Source: an uncultured Tenacibaculum sp. (GTDB taxonomy: Bacteria; Bacteroidota; Bacteroidia; Flavobacteriales; Flavobacteriaceae). Taken from it: 64,000 nt of DNA. The translations under genes and the position numbers were made by a program. Below are positions 28,783 to 37,982 of this stretch, piece by piece; the stretch's first letter is position 1; every line of letters begins with the position of its first letter. The DNA is taken from assembly GCA_947498055.1 (NCBI GenBank), contig CANMJA010000011.1:1-64000 (forward strand), read 5' to 3'. Below the pieces are notes generated by a model, which had not been told where the DNA came from, made no database searches, and saw only the letters and a list, made by a program, of their open reading frames with translations.

Positions 28783-29658
28783 ATGATTCAAACAAATCAA
28801 GATAGAATATTACCTCCAAGTATTTCCATTCCTTCTAAATTTAAAAGAATTGGTAAAACTATTCAGTTTTTTTCTAATAGTTTAGCAACAAAATTTTCTT
28901 CTAAACTTTTCTCTACTCCTGTAAAATTTCCGAAACCAGAAAGAGAAAAAATGATGTGGGAAAGTGCAAAAAAAACACGTTTAAAAATAGTTTCTATTGA
29001 TAAAGAAATTGAAGTACTTACCTATGGTTTTTCAAGAAAAAAAGTTTTATTAGTGCATGGTTGGTGCGGTAGAAGTACCCAATTGTTTATGATTGCAGAT
29101 AAATTATTAGAAAATGGTTACATGGTAATTTCTTTTGATGCTCCTGCCCATGGTAATTCAGAAGGTAAAAATGCTGTAATGCCCGATTTTATAGATACCA
29201 TTCATCAAATTAATGAAAGCTTAGGGCCTTTTGATGCTGCTGTTGGACATTCTTTAGGAGGCATGAGTTTGTATAGTGCTGTTGAAGAAGGTTTTTCTAT
29301 AAATTCTTTAGTTACTGTTGGTGCTGGTGATACCATATCGGCAGTAATTAATAATTTCATTAAAAACCTTGGTTTAAAATCAAAAATTGCCATTAATTTA
29401 AAAAACTATTATGATAAAATTCATCAGATAGATATTGATACTTACTCAAGTTCTATAAAAGCAAAAGGCGTTACTATACCTACATTAGTAGTACATGATT
29501 CTGCAGATGGTGATGTACCTGTAAGTTGTGCTTATAATATTCGTCAAAACCTACAACAAGGCTCTATTTTAATTACGCATGGTTTAGGACACACTAAAAT
29601 ATTACGTGATAAAAATACGACTAGTAGAATTGTAGAATTTATTAAAAACAACCCATGA
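28783..29658 (+). CDS. Alpha/beta hydrolase
   Basis: This 291-residue hydrolase has the oxyanion-hole motif LVHGWCG near residues 89-95, the nucleophile elbow GHSLGG near 145-150, a catalytic aspartate candidate in VVHDSADGDVP, and the final histidine in THGLGHTK. There is no signal peptide, so it is cytoplasmic. It overlaps msrB by 4 bp (ATGA) and is probably co-translated with it. The substrate is unknown; an esterase or lipase is likely. Confidence 0.88.
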   Translation: MIQTNQDRILPPSISIPSKFKRIGKTIQFFSNSLATKFSSKLFSTPVKFPKPEREKMMWESAKKTRLKIVSIDKEIEVLTYGFSRKKVLLVHGWCGRSTQLFMIADKLLENGYMVISFDAPAHGNSEGKNAVMPDFIDTIHQINESLGPFDAAVGHSLGGMSLYSAVEEGFSINSLVTVGAGDTISAVINNFIKNLGLKSKIAINLKNYYDKIHQIDIDTYSSSIKAKGVTIPTLVVHDSADGDVPVSCAYNIRQNLQQGSILITHGLGHTKILRDKNTTSRIVEFIKNNP

Positions 29659-30137
29659 AAAATTTAATTCCTTATTTCACTATCATTAGTTTACTTATAT
29701 CTTGTCAATCTTTTGCTCAAAAAAAATCGACAGAAAAAAAATATGCTGTTGAAAAAACAAAGGCAGAGTGGAAAAAAGCTTTAACTCCTATGCAATTTTA
29801 TGTATTAAGAGAAGCTGGCACAGAAAGGCCTCATACAAGTAAATATAATAATCTTAAAGAAAAGGGTACTTTTGTTTGTGCTGGTTGTGATACTCCTTTG
29901 TATACATCTGATAGAAAATTTGATTCTGGAACTGGATGGCCTTCTTTTGATAAAGCCATTAAAAAAAATGTAGAAACAGATGTAGATTATAAAATTGGCT
30001 ATGCACGTACAGAGTTAAAATGCAATGGTTGTGGAGGGCATTTAGGTCATCGTTTTAATGATGGGCCAAGAAATACAACAGGACTTAGAGATTGTATAAA
30101 TGGTGTTGCTTTAAAATTCATTCCGAATAAAAAATAA
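29655..30137 (+). CDS. msrB: Peptide methionine-(R)-S-oxide reductase, exported
   Basis: This 160-residue enzyme reduces methionine-R-sulfoxide. The zinc cysteines are C75/C78 and C123/C126, the FDSGTGWPSF box is at residues 89-98, and the catalytic Cys147 lies in RDCINGVALKF. The N terminus is a signal sequence with LLISC (Cys17) that could be a lipobox, so it is periplasmic or membrane-attached, unlike cytoplasmic MsrB. The 4-bp overlap with the hydrolase gene implies coupling. It probably repairs envelope proteins after oxidative stress. Confidence 0.93.
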   Translation: MKNLIPYFTIISLLISCQSFAQKKSTEKKYAVEKTKAEWKKALTPMQFYVLREAGTERPHTSKYNNLKEKGTFVCAGCDTPLYTSDRKFDSGTGWPSFDKAIKKNVETDVDYKIGYARTELKCNGCGGHLGHRFNDGPRNTTGLRDCINGVALKFIPNKK

Positions 30138-30170
30138 CGTATCTTAGGGTTAATATATTAACCCTTTTTT

Positions 30171-30728
30171 ATGTCTGATTCTTCTTATTTAAATAGTGTT
30201 TTAAAACAATTTGAGTATTATAAAAGTTTAGGAGATAAAACATTCTCTCAACTAAATAAGGAACAATTATTTTGGGAGTATAACAGCGAAAGTAATTCTA
30301 TTGCAATTATTGTCAAACATATAGTTGGTAATATGTTATCACGTTGGACTAACTTTTTAACTGAAGATGGTGAAAAGAAATGGAGAGAAAGAGATAATGA
30401 ATTTATAAATACTTTTTCTAAAAAAGAAGATATGTTAACTTATTGGAACAAGGGTTGGAATTGTTTATTTAACGCTATACAAGTTCTAAAAAAAGAAGAT
30501 TTAGAGAAAATTGTATACATCAGAAATCAAGGACATACTGTTAGTGAAGCTATTAATAGACAATTATGCCATTATTCGTATCATATAGGACAAATTACCT
30601 TTATTGGTAAAATGATCTTAAATGAAAGTTGGGAATCTTTATCGATTGCTAAAAACGCTTCTAAAGATTACAATAACAATAGGTTTTCAAAAGAAAAAAC
30701 TCGAAAGCATTTTACAGAGGATTTATAA
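30171..30728 (+). CDS. DinB-fold protein, DUF1572 family
   Basis: This 185-residue four-helix bundle protein has the DUF1572 pattern, with histidine ligands in AIIVKHIVGNM (near residue 48) and HYSYHIGQITFIGKMI (near 135-150). These place a metal as in DinB/YfiT proteins. Some relatives act as metal-dependent thiol transferases (bacillithiol or other thiols), but the family function is not settled. It is 33 bp after msrB and may be co-transcribed, which would fit redox or thiol stress. Confidence 0.82.
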   Translation: MSDSSYLNSVLKQFEYYKSLGDKTFSQLNKEQLFWEYNSESNSIAIIVKHIVGNMLSRWTNFLTEDGEKKWRERDNEFINTFSKKEDMLTYWNKGWNCLFNAIQVLKKEDLEKIVYIRNQGHTVSEAINRQLCHYSYHIGQITFIGKMILNESWESLSIAKNASKDYNNNRFSKEKTRKHFTEDL

Positions 30729-30844
30729 AATATTTGGCTTTTTCATCTTTTTTCATTAGGCTAAATGAAATATCTTAAAAATTAAGTTTAGCTTGAGAAA
30801 GGAACACTTTAAAATCACAAAAAACGATTTAACTATCTATAAAT

Positions 30845-31393
30845 CTATATTTTTCCATAAATAATTTTCAATTTACCTCCTATCCTTTTTTCTAATTCAC
30901 TTATAAAACTTGGTTTAAATTCACTCCAATTCCAAAACGTAATACCAAAATTCCCAAATGCCCAAGTAGGTGTAAATTCGTATTGAGTTATAGGATTTAT
31001 TATTCCACAATTTTGACATTTAAGTTTGTTCGATTCGGTTCCAAGAATCCAATTATTTAGAGAATCACTCCAATTATTTTCAATATTGTTTTCCTTACAA
31101 CCCGAACAAATTACATGCTCTAATTCATTTCTTCCACTATCAAAAACTTTTTTTTCCGTAATAAACTCAACTCCATTTACTTTAAGTTTAGTTAAATCAA
31201 ATTCCGTGTTCTTTAAAATTTCTTGATAATTTCTACCTGGTAAGTATCCATATGAGAAGCCTAAAACACAATCCGTAACTTTTTTTTCAATAATTTCTTG
31301 TTGAGTTAAAAACTCTATTATTTTTATAGCTGCTTTCTTTGAATCTGTGGAATTTAGTTTTTCTGAAACTAGTGTAATATAAAAATCACTCAT
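30845..31393 (-). CDS. Hypothetical protein with four-cysteine zinc ribbon
   Basis: This 182-residue soluble protein has two CxxC knuckles, CSGC near residue 96 and CQNC near 125, spaced as in a treble-clef or rubredoxin-like zinc ribbon. Tryptophan-rich segments follow (PTWAFGNFGITFWNW). I do not recognise the family. The profile, a stand-alone small protein with a zinc ribbon, resembles immunity or accessory proteins linked to polymorphic toxins in Bacteroidota, but no toxin gene is beside it. The function is unknown. Confidence 0.6.
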   Translation of the reverse strand: MSDFYITLVSEKLNSTDSKKAAIKIIEFLTQQEIIEKKVTDCVLGFSYGYLPGRNYQEILKNTEFDLTKLKVNGVEFITEKKVFDSGRNELEHVICSGCKENNIENNWSDSLNNWILGTESNKLKCQNCGIINPITQYEFTPTWAFGNFGITFWNWSEFKPSFISELEKRIGGKLKIIYGKI

Positions 31394-31426
31394 TCTTTTA
31401 AGATTACAAAAGGCTAAATATGTAAA

Positions 31427-32362
31427 CTATATGACTCCTTTAAAATACTCAATTACTTTGCCTAAACCTTCCTCTAAACCTATTTTTGGTTCCCAATTAT
31501 TTAAAGTTTTCTTTGCTAAAGTAATGTCTGGTTTACGTTGCATTGGATCATCCTCTGGTAAAGGCTCAAAAATTATTTTAGATGTAGATTTCGTTATTTC
31601 TATAATCTTCTTTGCTAAATCTAAAATAGAAAATTCTGAAGGATTCCCTATATTAATAGGTCCCGTAATAGTATCATCTGTATGCATCATACGAATCATA
31701 CCTTCTACTAAATCATCTACATATTGAAAACTTCTTGTTTGATTTCCTTTTCCGTAAATAGTAATATCCTTTCCTTTCAATGCTTGCACAATAAAATTAG
31801 AAATAACTCTACCATCATTCGTATTCATTCGCGTACCATAGGTGTTAAAAATTCGTATGATCTTAATACGAACATCTTTTTGCTTATGGTAATTGATAAA
31901 TAATGATTCCGCACAACGTTTTCCTTCGTCGTAACAAGAGCGTAATCCAATAGGATTTACATTTCCCCAATATGTTTCTGGTTGCGGATGAATATGTGGA
32001 TCTCCATACACTTCACTGGTTGAAGCTTGTAATATTTTAGCATCTATTCTTTTTGCTAATCCCAACATATTTGTAGCACCAACAACCGAAGTATTTATAG
32101 TTTTTATAGGATCGTGCTGATAATGAATTGGTGAAGCCGGACAAGCCAAATTATAAACTTCATCTACTTCTGCATAATAAGGTTCTGTTATATCATGCCT
32201 TACAAGTTCAAAATAAGGGTTATTTAAAAGATGTATAATATTCTTTTTACTTCCTGTAAAGTAATTGTCTAAACAAATTACCTCATTGCCTTCGTTTAAT
32301 AATCGTTCACATAAATGTGAACCTATAAAACCTGCTCCTCCTGTTACTAGTATTCTCTTCAC
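31427..32362 (-). CDS. UDP-glucuronate decarboxylase (UDP-xylose synthase), SDR family
   Basis: This 311-residue extended SDR has the NAD site [10 protein letters not shown] (residues 7-16). The active-site features are STSEVYGDP, then YDEGKR with the Tyr/Lys pair at about 144/148. The pattern [12 protein letters not shown] and [11 protein letters not shown] is characteristic of UXS enzymes, which convert UDP-glucuronate to UDP-xylose via the 4-keto intermediate. It is the last of three genes coupled by 1-bp overlaps with a GT2 and a DUF3050 protein, suggesting supply of UDP-xylose for a glycan made by that GT. Confidence 0.9.
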   Translation of the reverse strand: MKRILVTGGAGFIGSHLCERLLNEGNEVICLDNYFTGSKKNIIHLLNNPYFELVRHDITEPYYAEVDEVYNLACPASPIHYQHDPIKTINTSVVGATNMLGLAKRIDAKILQASTSEVYGDPHIHPQPETYWGNVNPIGLRSCYDEGKRCAESLFINYHKQKDVRIKIIRIFNTYGTRMNTNDGRVISNFIVQALKGKDITIYGKGNQTRSFQYVDDLVEGMIRMMHTDDTITGPINIGNPSEFSILDLAKKIIEITKSTSKIIFEPLPEDDPMQRKPDITLAKKTLNNWEPKIGLEEGLGKVIEYFKGVI

Positions 32363-33366
32363 TATTTAAAAAATAATTTTGGAAATTGTTGTTCTGGTTT
32401 TTTCTTTAGTAAGCGAATGTAAAAAGTAGATTTTAAAAAAGCCAATCCGTAACCAAAAAACTGTACAAATACGGCACAAATAGATAAAAAACCAACTTTA
32501 ACACTCTTATTAAGAAACGTTGCGTGAAAAAACAACAGTATTAAATACGCCATTAATGGAATTAAACACAAAAAAGATACGCATAAAATACTAGCTAATA
32601 CAGATGTAATTGCAAATAATATAAAAAGTGTAGGAAACCAAAAAGTGATTTTTGCTGTTGTTGGATGCCATTTTGTTAATATAGGTCTTACCAAACCAAA
32701 CTTTTTCACTTGGGTATAAAACTTTTTCCACGAAATTCTTCTTTTATGATACACATAAGCATCTGGCAAATAACCAGTTTTAAACCCTTTATTTACAATT
32801 CTTTGCGATAAATCTGGATCTTCTCCTGGATGTATTTTAGCAAAACCATTTGTTGCTTCAAATGCTTCTTTAGAAATTCCCATATTAAAACTTCTAGGTT
32901 CAAATTTTTGTATGTTAATTTTACTACCTCTTATTCCTCCTGTTGTAAAAAAGGAAGTCATTACATAATTAATTGCTTTTTGTAAATCGGTAAAACTATC
33001 ATGCGCAGCATCTGAACCACCAAAACAATCTAAATAATTATTTTTTAAAAAAAGGTCTATTGTTTTCAAATAATGATTTGGTAAAATAACATCAGAATCT
33101 AAAATTATAAAGTAATTTCCTAAAGCTCTTTTCATTCCATAATTTCTAGAATCTCCAGGCCCGCTATTTTCTTTATAAAAATAAGATATATTTAATAGCT
33201 CTTTGTATTTTGAAACTACTCCTTCTGAAGATTCACTAGACCCATCTTCAATAATTACTATTTCGTATTTTTTTTCAAAATCTTGCTTTGTAAAACTTTC
33301 TAAAAGTTCATCAATTTCATCTGGTCGATTATAAACTGGAACAATTAAGGATAAATGAAGCTCCAT
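32362..33366 (-). CDS. Family 2 glycosyltransferase
   Basis: This 334-residue enzyme has an N-terminal GT-A domain ([20 protein letters not shown]), the DXD-like site in [11 protein letters not shown] near residues 90-100, and the GEDPDLSQR (ED) catalytic motif near 180-188. Two C-terminal hydrophobic helices (about 240-300) anchor it to the membrane. It is a processive or lipid-linked-sugar type GT2. The start and stop codons overlap those of its neighbours by one base, so all three genes of the trio should be translated together. Confidence 0.9.
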   Translation of the reverse strand: MELHLSLIVPVYNRPDEIDELLESFTKQDFEKKYEIVIIEDGSSESSEGVVSKYKELLNISYFYKENSGPGDSRNYGMKRALGNYFIILDSDVILPNHYLKTIDLFLKNNYLDCFGGSDAAHDSFTDLQKAINYVMTSFFTTGGIRGSKINIQKFEPRSFNMGISKEAFEATNGFAKIHPGEDPDLSQRIVNKGFKTGYLPDAYVYHKRRISWKKFYTQVKKFGLVRPILTKWHPTTAKITFWFPTLFILFAITSVLASILCVSFLCLIPLMAYLILLFFHATFLNKSVKVGFLSICAVFVQFFGYGLAFLKSTFYIRLLKKKPEQQFPKLFFK

Positions 33367-34145
33367 TATACTAAAACTTGTTTGTTAATTTTCTCTGTAA
33401 TTCCACTCCACAAATCAATACGTTTAAGAATTGATTTTTTTGCATAAAACAATACCTCTTCCCATTTATTAGCATCAGATCCACAAAGTTCTTTAATCAT
33501 TGACAATGCTAAAGGTCCATGCTCATCTCCATCTAACTCTATATGTCTTTCTAAATAATATTTTAATTTTGTGTATTGTTTTCCTTCTTTTAATTCTGCT
33601 TTTTTTATTATTTGTAAAAACATATTTGGTATTATATCCTCTCTACCAAACGTAAAACTTGCTGCTATAATATGCGGCTCTTTTGTTTTTATTACTTCAA
33701 AAGTAAAATTTACAAATTCTTTTGTTTTTTCATCTACATTTAATTCTTCCAACAACCTTTCGACACTATTTATATCTGTTACTTTTTTTGTAAAGTTTAA
33801 AATTTGTGATGTATTTGCAGAAATTTCTTCCATTGCTTCTACATACATTTCAAAGTGACTTTTAGGTTCTCCTATCTCGTTTATATCCGTTTCCTCTCCA
33901 TGCACTATTTCATTAATAAAACGTGCAGTTATAGAGTTTTTTGGCGGTAACCATGGTAAAGTAACACATGTTAACTGTTGTTGCAATGCTTTTAACAATG
34001 ACATAAAATCCCAAACTGCAAAAACATGTGCTTCCATAAATGTTTTAACATCTTCTAAATCATTTAAAACAGTATATAATTCGTGGGTTTGTAATTTCTC
34101 TTGTAATTCCTTTAACTCGTCTTCTATAAATTGTATTTTACTCAT
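33366..34145 (-). CDS. DUF3050 protein, heme-oxygenase-like fold (possible di-iron enzyme)
   Basis: This protein of about 259 residues matches the DUF3050 pattern: TFMEAHVFAVWDFMSLLK (residues 36-53), TLPWLPP and, near the C terminus, ERHIELDGDEHGPLA. The spaced E/H/D residues (E38, H40, D46 and the ExHxxxDxDEH cluster) resemble ligands of heme-oxygenase-like di-iron oxidases. Catalysis is inference. ATG 34145 is preferred over an in-frame GTG at 34157. It heads the GT2/UXS trio, so a role in modifying a glycan or its lipid carrier is possible. Confidence 0.75.
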   Translation of the reverse strand: MSKIQFIEDELKELQEKLQTHELYTVLNDLEDVKTFMEAHVFAVWDFMSLLKALQQQLTCVTLPWLPPKNSITARFINEIVHGEETDINEIGEPKSHFEMYVEAMEEISANTSQILNFTKKVTDINSVERLLEELNVDEKTKEFVNFTFEVIKTKEPHIIAASFTFGREDIIPNMFLQIIKKAELKEGKQYTKLKYYLERHIELDGDEHGPLALSMIKELCGSDANKWEEVLFYAKKSILKRIDLWSGITEKINKQVLV

Positions 34146-34163
34146 TATGAAAATCACTGTAAT

Positions 34164-34195
34164 AAAAAATGCAAATCATTAGATTTGCATTTTTT
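34164..34195 (-). terminator. Terminator of fabI
   Basis: AAAAAATGCAAATC (34164-34177) and GATTTGCATTTTTT (34182-34195) form a perfect 14-bp stem between fabI and the DUF3050 gene. It can act in both directions. Confidence 0.85.
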
Positions 34196-34205
34196 TAATT
34201 ATTTT

Positions 34206-35018
34206 TTACTCCTCTATAAAATGTTCCATTACACGATCGCTAACTCCCATGTTAGAAAAACCTCCATCATGAAAAAGATTTTGTAATGTAACTTTCTTTG
34301 TTAAATCTGAAAACAAAGTAATAGTATAATCCGCACACTCTAAAGCAGTTGCATTACCTAATGGCGACATTTTTTCAGCATAGCTAATAAATCCATCAAA
34401 GCCTTTTACTCCTTGTCCGGCAGTAGTAGGTGTTGGTGATTGCGATATTGTATTTACACGTACTTTATGGTCTCTTCCAAAGAAATATCCAAAACTACGA
34501 GCTATTGATTCTAAATATGCTTTATTATCTGCCATATCGTTATAATCAGGAAAAACTCTTTGCGCAGCCATATAAGTTAATGCTACAATGCTTCCCCATT
34601 CATTCATTGCTTTTTTATTGTATAAAACATTCATTGTTTTATGAAAAGATACTGCTGAAACATCCCATCCTTTTGTAGTAAAATCATATTTAGGATCGGT
34701 ATAATGTTTTCCTTTACGTACATTAACAGACATTCCTATAGAGTGTAAAACGAAATCTAATTTACCTCCTAAAATTTCCATTGCTTTTTCTACTAAATTA
34801 GTTAAGTCTTCTACAGAAGTAGCATCGGCAGGAATTATTTGTGCTCCTGTTTTTTCTGCTAATTTACTTAATTGTCCCATTCGCAATGCAATAGGAGCAT
34901 TTGTTAGCACAAATTCAGCACCTTCTTCATGCGCTCTTTCCGCAACTTTCCATGCTATGGATTTTTCATCTAATGCCCCAAAAATAATTCCTTTCTTACC
35001 TTTTAATAAGTTGTACAT
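34206..35018 (-). CDS. fabI: Enoyl-[acyl-carrier-protein] reductase (NADH)
   Basis: This 270-residue divergent SDR completes each cycle of fatty-acid elongation. The characteristic N terminus GKKGIIFGALDEKSIAWKVA is present. The active site Y-x6-K is in PDYNDMADNKAYLESIARS, with VNTISQSPTPTTAG downstream. The extended loop and the position of the tyrosine relative to the lysine identify FabI rather than FabG. It has its own terminator and is separated from the downstream trio. Confidence 0.95.
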   Translation of the reverse strand: MYNLLKGKKGIIFGALDEKSIAWKVAERAHEEGAEFVLTNAPIALRMGQLSKLAEKTGAQIIPADATSVEDLTNLVEKAMEILGGKLDFVLHSIGMSVNVRKGKHYTDPKYDFTTKGWDVSAVSFHKTMNVLYNKKAMNEWGSIVALTYMAAQRVFPDYNDMADNKAYLESIARSFGYFFGRDHKVRVNTISQSPTPTTAGQGVKGFDGFISYAEKMSPLGNATALECADYTITLFSDLTKKVTLQNLFHDGGFSNMGVSDRVMEHFIEE

Positions 35019-35153
35019 ATTTAGTATTTATTTGATATGATAACTATTTATAAATAATAATTCTTTAGTTAAACTCTAACTAATGATAATTAAATCTATT
35101 TATTTTATTAGATAGCTTAATTAAAAAATCGAATCAAACATTTATAAACTGTA

Positions 35154-35675
35154 TTATTTGTTGATTAATTTTATTTTCTGGATAAAACTCATCTTTCCTT
35201 TTATCCTATTAATAGAAGCATAAATTGCATCTATTGTTTTATTATTTAAAGTTTCTTTTACCGCTTTATTATAGTAGGTATATGCCGACATTACTTCGCC
35301 TTTTAATTCATAAGCTTGTCCCATTTTATTAAAAATAGTCGATTTGTCTGCTATCGAATTAAGAATTACTTTATTACCAAAAGCAATCATTTCATCATAT
35401 AAATTCATGTCTATTAATAAATAGGCATAATTACTATAAGCAGCATGGTAATCTGGTGCAAACCTAACGGCTAACTCTAAATGTTTTTTAGCTTTAGGAT
35501 AGTTATTAAATTTAATATTATAAAGCCAACCTATATGATTATGTGCTCTTCCATAATCAGGAAACTCTGCTAATAATTCTAATAGCATCTCCTTTGCTTC
35601 CACTATTTTGTTTTCATCTATTAACTGATCTGCTTCAAAAAACAAATTCTCTGCTCTATTATCACTCATAAACAT
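35154..35675 (-). CDS. Tetratricopeptide-repeat protein
   Basis: This 173-residue protein consists of about three to four TPR helical pairs (for example YGRAHNHIGWLYNIKFNNYPKAKKHLELA and YHAAYSNYAYLLIDMNLY regions) without signal peptide. It probably mediates protein-protein contacts in the cytoplasm. It begins immediately after the recN stop, so it is in the recN transcription unit; the functional link is unknown. Confidence 0.8.
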   Translation of the reverse strand: MFMSDNRAENLFFEADQLIDENKIVEAKEMLLELLAEFPDYGRAHNHIGWLYNIKFNNYPKAKKHLELAVRFAPDYHAAYSNYAYLLIDMNLYDEMIAFGNKVILNSIADKSTIFNKMGQAYELKGEVMSAYTYYNKAVKETLNNKTIDAIYASINRIKGKMSFIQKIKLINK

Positions 35676-37328
35676 TTAATTTAATAGTTCTTTAGCATGT
35701 ATTAATGCACTTTCAGAAATATCTTTTCCACTTAACATTTCTGCTATTTCTATAATTCTATCTTCTTTACTTAATTCTCTTAAATTAGAAGATGTTATTC
35801 CTTTTACTTCTTCTTTGTATACTTTATAATGTGAGTTTCCTTTTGCTGCTATTTGCGGCAAATGTGTAATTGCCATTACTTGCATATAATTACTCATTTG
35901 TTGCATAATATGTGCTATTTTATTAGAAACTTCTCCAGAAACTCCTGTATCTATTTCATCAAAAATAATAGTTGGTAGTTTACTGTTTTCTGATAAAACT
36001 TTCTTTACAGATAGCATTATTCTAGATAATTCTCCTCCAGATGCCACTTTTTTTAATTCCCCAAAAGTGCCTCCTTTATTTGCTGAAAAAAGAAATTGTA
36101 ACTCATCTTTACCATTAGATGTATATGTATTTATTTTGTTTAATTCAATTAAAAAACGAGCATTTGGCATTCCTAATTCAGATAGTAAATACTCTAATTC
36201 TTTTTTCAAATTAGGAATTGCTTTATTTCTTGCCTTGGTAATTAATAAAGCTACTTCATCTAACTTTATAGATACTGCTTTAATTTCCTCTTCTTTTTTG
36301 GTAATTATTTCAGATGCATTTTCTACATTTCCAACTTTATTAGATAATTCTTCATGAATGACTAAAAGTTCAGAAATACTTCCTACTTGGTGCTTTTTTT
36401 GAAGCGTATATAATAATTGTAATCGATCGTTAACTTTTTCTAATTCATTAGGGTTAAATTCTATATCTTCATTAGCACTTTCTAATTCTGAAACAACATC
36501 TTCTAATTCAATTTTAATGCTTGTGATACGATTAAAAAGAAGTTCATATTTTTCTGAAAAAGCACTAATTTTACCTAAATTATTTTCTAACGTATATAAA
36601 AGTGTTTGTGCTCCGTTTTCTTCTCCTGTAGTAATTTGTATTGCTTCCGATAACTGTAGCTTTATTTCTTCTACATTATTTAATACATCTAATTTTTTTT
36701 CTAACTCTTCTTGTTCATTCGCTTGAAAATTAGCTTCTTCTAATTCCGTAAATAGATGTAAATTATAATCGTACTGTTGTTTTTCAGCTTCCTGATTTTC
36801 TTGCAGTTTTTGTAGTTCCTTTTGTAAAACTGTATATTTCTTTAAACCTCGTTTATAAGATGCTATTCGTTTTTCGTTCTTTGCTAAAGCATCTATTACA
36901 GTAAATTGAAAGTTAGTATCTGATAATTCTAATGTTTGATGCTGCGAATGCACATCTATTAATTTAGATTTTAATTGGTTTAAAACATTTAATACAACAG
37001 GGGTATCATTAACAAATGCTCTAGATTTTCCTGAAGGAAGTATTTCTCTTCTTATAATCGTCGTATTTTCATAATCTAGATCATTTTTATTGAAAAAATC
37101 TTGAAGCGCATATTCTTCTATATTAAATTCTGCTTCTACAACACATTTAGAGGTATTGTTTTTTAAGGACGATAAATCTGCTCTTTTACCTAGCACTAAT
37201 CCTAAAGCTCCTAGTAATATTGATTTACCAGAACCTGTTTCTCCTGTAATTATAGATAAGCCTTTTGTAAAGTTAATAGACAGCTCGTCTATTAAAGCAT
37301 AATTTTGTATTGATAAATGTAATAACAA
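35676..37328 (-). CDS. recN: DNA repair protein RecN
   Basis: This 550-residue SMC-like ATPase is used in double-strand-break repair. The Walker A motif GETGSGKS (residues 30-37) is followed by a long coiled-coil region (about 150-370), the signature ASGGELSR, and Walker B TIIFDEIDTGVSG near 460-475. Length is normal. In many flavobacteria recN directly follows coaBC and the DUF4835 gene. Here a 655-bp segment with an ABC ATPase fragment intervenes. Confidence 0.95.
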   Translation of the reverse strand: MLLHLSIQNYALIDELSINFTKGLSIITGETGSGKSILLGALGLVLGKRADLSSLKNNTSKCVVEAEFNIEEYALQDFFNKNDLDYENTTIIRREILPSGKSRAFVNDTPVVLNVLNQLKSKLIDVHSQHQTLELSDTNFQFTVIDALAKNEKRIASYKRGLKKYTVLQKELQKLQENQEAEKQQYDYNLHLFTELEEANFQANEQEELEKKLDVLNNVEEIKLQLSEAIQITTGEENGAQTLLYTLENNLGKISAFSEKYELLFNRITSIKIELEDVVSELESANEDIEFNPNELEKVNDRLQLLYTLQKKHQVGSISELLVIHEELSNKVGNVENASEIITKKEEEIKAVSIKLDEVALLITKARNKAIPNLKKELEYLLSELGMPNARFLIELNKINTYTSNGKDELQFLFSANKGGTFGELKKVASGGELSRIMLSVKKVLSENSKLPTIIFDEIDTGVSGEVSNKIAHIMQQMSNYMQVMAITHLPQIAAKGNSHYKVYKEEVKGITSSNLRELSKEDRIIEIAEMLSGKDISESALIHAKELLN

Positions 37329-37387
37329 ATTCGTTCTTTTAGAGCTGATAAAAATACGGAATTTGTGGAAAATACAAACTGTTAATT

Positions 37388-37508
37388 TTAAGCCAATTCT
37401 TTCCAGTAATCACTGTAAAAATTGGTAGTCTTTAATAATTCTTGGTGATTTCCTTTCATTGCTACTTGTCTGTTTTCTATCACATAAATAGTATCTGCAT
37501 ATTTTTTA
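37388..37508 (-). pseudogene. C-terminal remnant of an ABC transporter ATPase
   Basis: Minus-strand translation up to TAA at 37388-37390 gives about 38 residues typical of the end of an ABC exporter nucleotide-binding domain: KKYADTIYVIENRQVAMKGN, then HQELLKTTNFYSDYWKELA (the D-loop/H-switch distal region with the EYAD...GTHEELL pattern). Everything upstream (Walker A, signature, Walker B) is missing. The frame runs into the shifted end of the small ORF 37506-37691. This is a deletion scar of a transporter gene. No other part of it is in the window. Confidence 0.8.
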
Positions 37509-37691
37509 CGTTTTATTACTTTTCTTTATTTTTTTTATAAGAGTTTCTATAGCAAGTGACATATAAAGTGGTATTGGCAGTAGATTATCTAATTTGGTCA
37601 TCTTTTCTTCAAAAAAAAGTAGTAAAAACAAATAATATAAAAATAACCCTACCGCTATCACCAAAAAGATTTTCATTATTATTTTTGTCAC
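37506..37691 (-). CDS. Small hypothetical membrane protein
   Basis: This 61-residue ORF begins with a hydrophobic helix (about residues 5-28) and a second, weaker one (about 38-52), ending with a lysine-rich tail. No family is recognised. It sits in the disturbed segment between the DUF4835 gene and recN, and its last codons overlap the ABC remnant in another frame. It may be a real small membrane protein or a product of the rearrangement. The flanking 37692-37982 (291 bp) holds only a nested hairpin. Confidence 0.4.
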   Translation of the reverse strand: MTKIIMKIFLVIAVGLFLYYLFLLLFFEEKMTKLDNLLPIPLYMSLAIETLIKKIKKSNKT

Positions 37692-37879
37692 ACTTTAATT
37701 TTTTTAAAATTTTAAACTAATTAAAATTTAACCACAAAACATTTATATACAAATCGTTAATAAACAAAATGATAAGTATGCTCTTTTTTAATAAAACAAC
37801 TTAGATATGGAATAAGATTGATTAAAAAATTACCAGAATCTAACTTATTGATTTCCTAAAATATTTAATTTGTAATTTT

Positions 37880-37927
37880 AGCTTATTAAGCTCTCTAAAA
37901 ATATATACTTTTAGAAAAAAATAAGCT
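37880..37927 (-). terminator. Nested hairpin after the DUF4835 gene
   Basis: AGCTTATT (37880-37887) pairs with AATAAGCT (37920-37927), enclosing TCTAAAA (37894-37900) and TTTTAGA (37909-37915). It stands 56 bp beyond the DUF4835/PorD stop on the minus strand. It may end that transcript, although the stem is interrupted and AT-rich. Confidence 0.35.
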
Positions 37928-37982
37928 TAAAAAATTTAGGTGAATAGCAATTATTTTCTGAAATTTTATTCATAATAAAATA

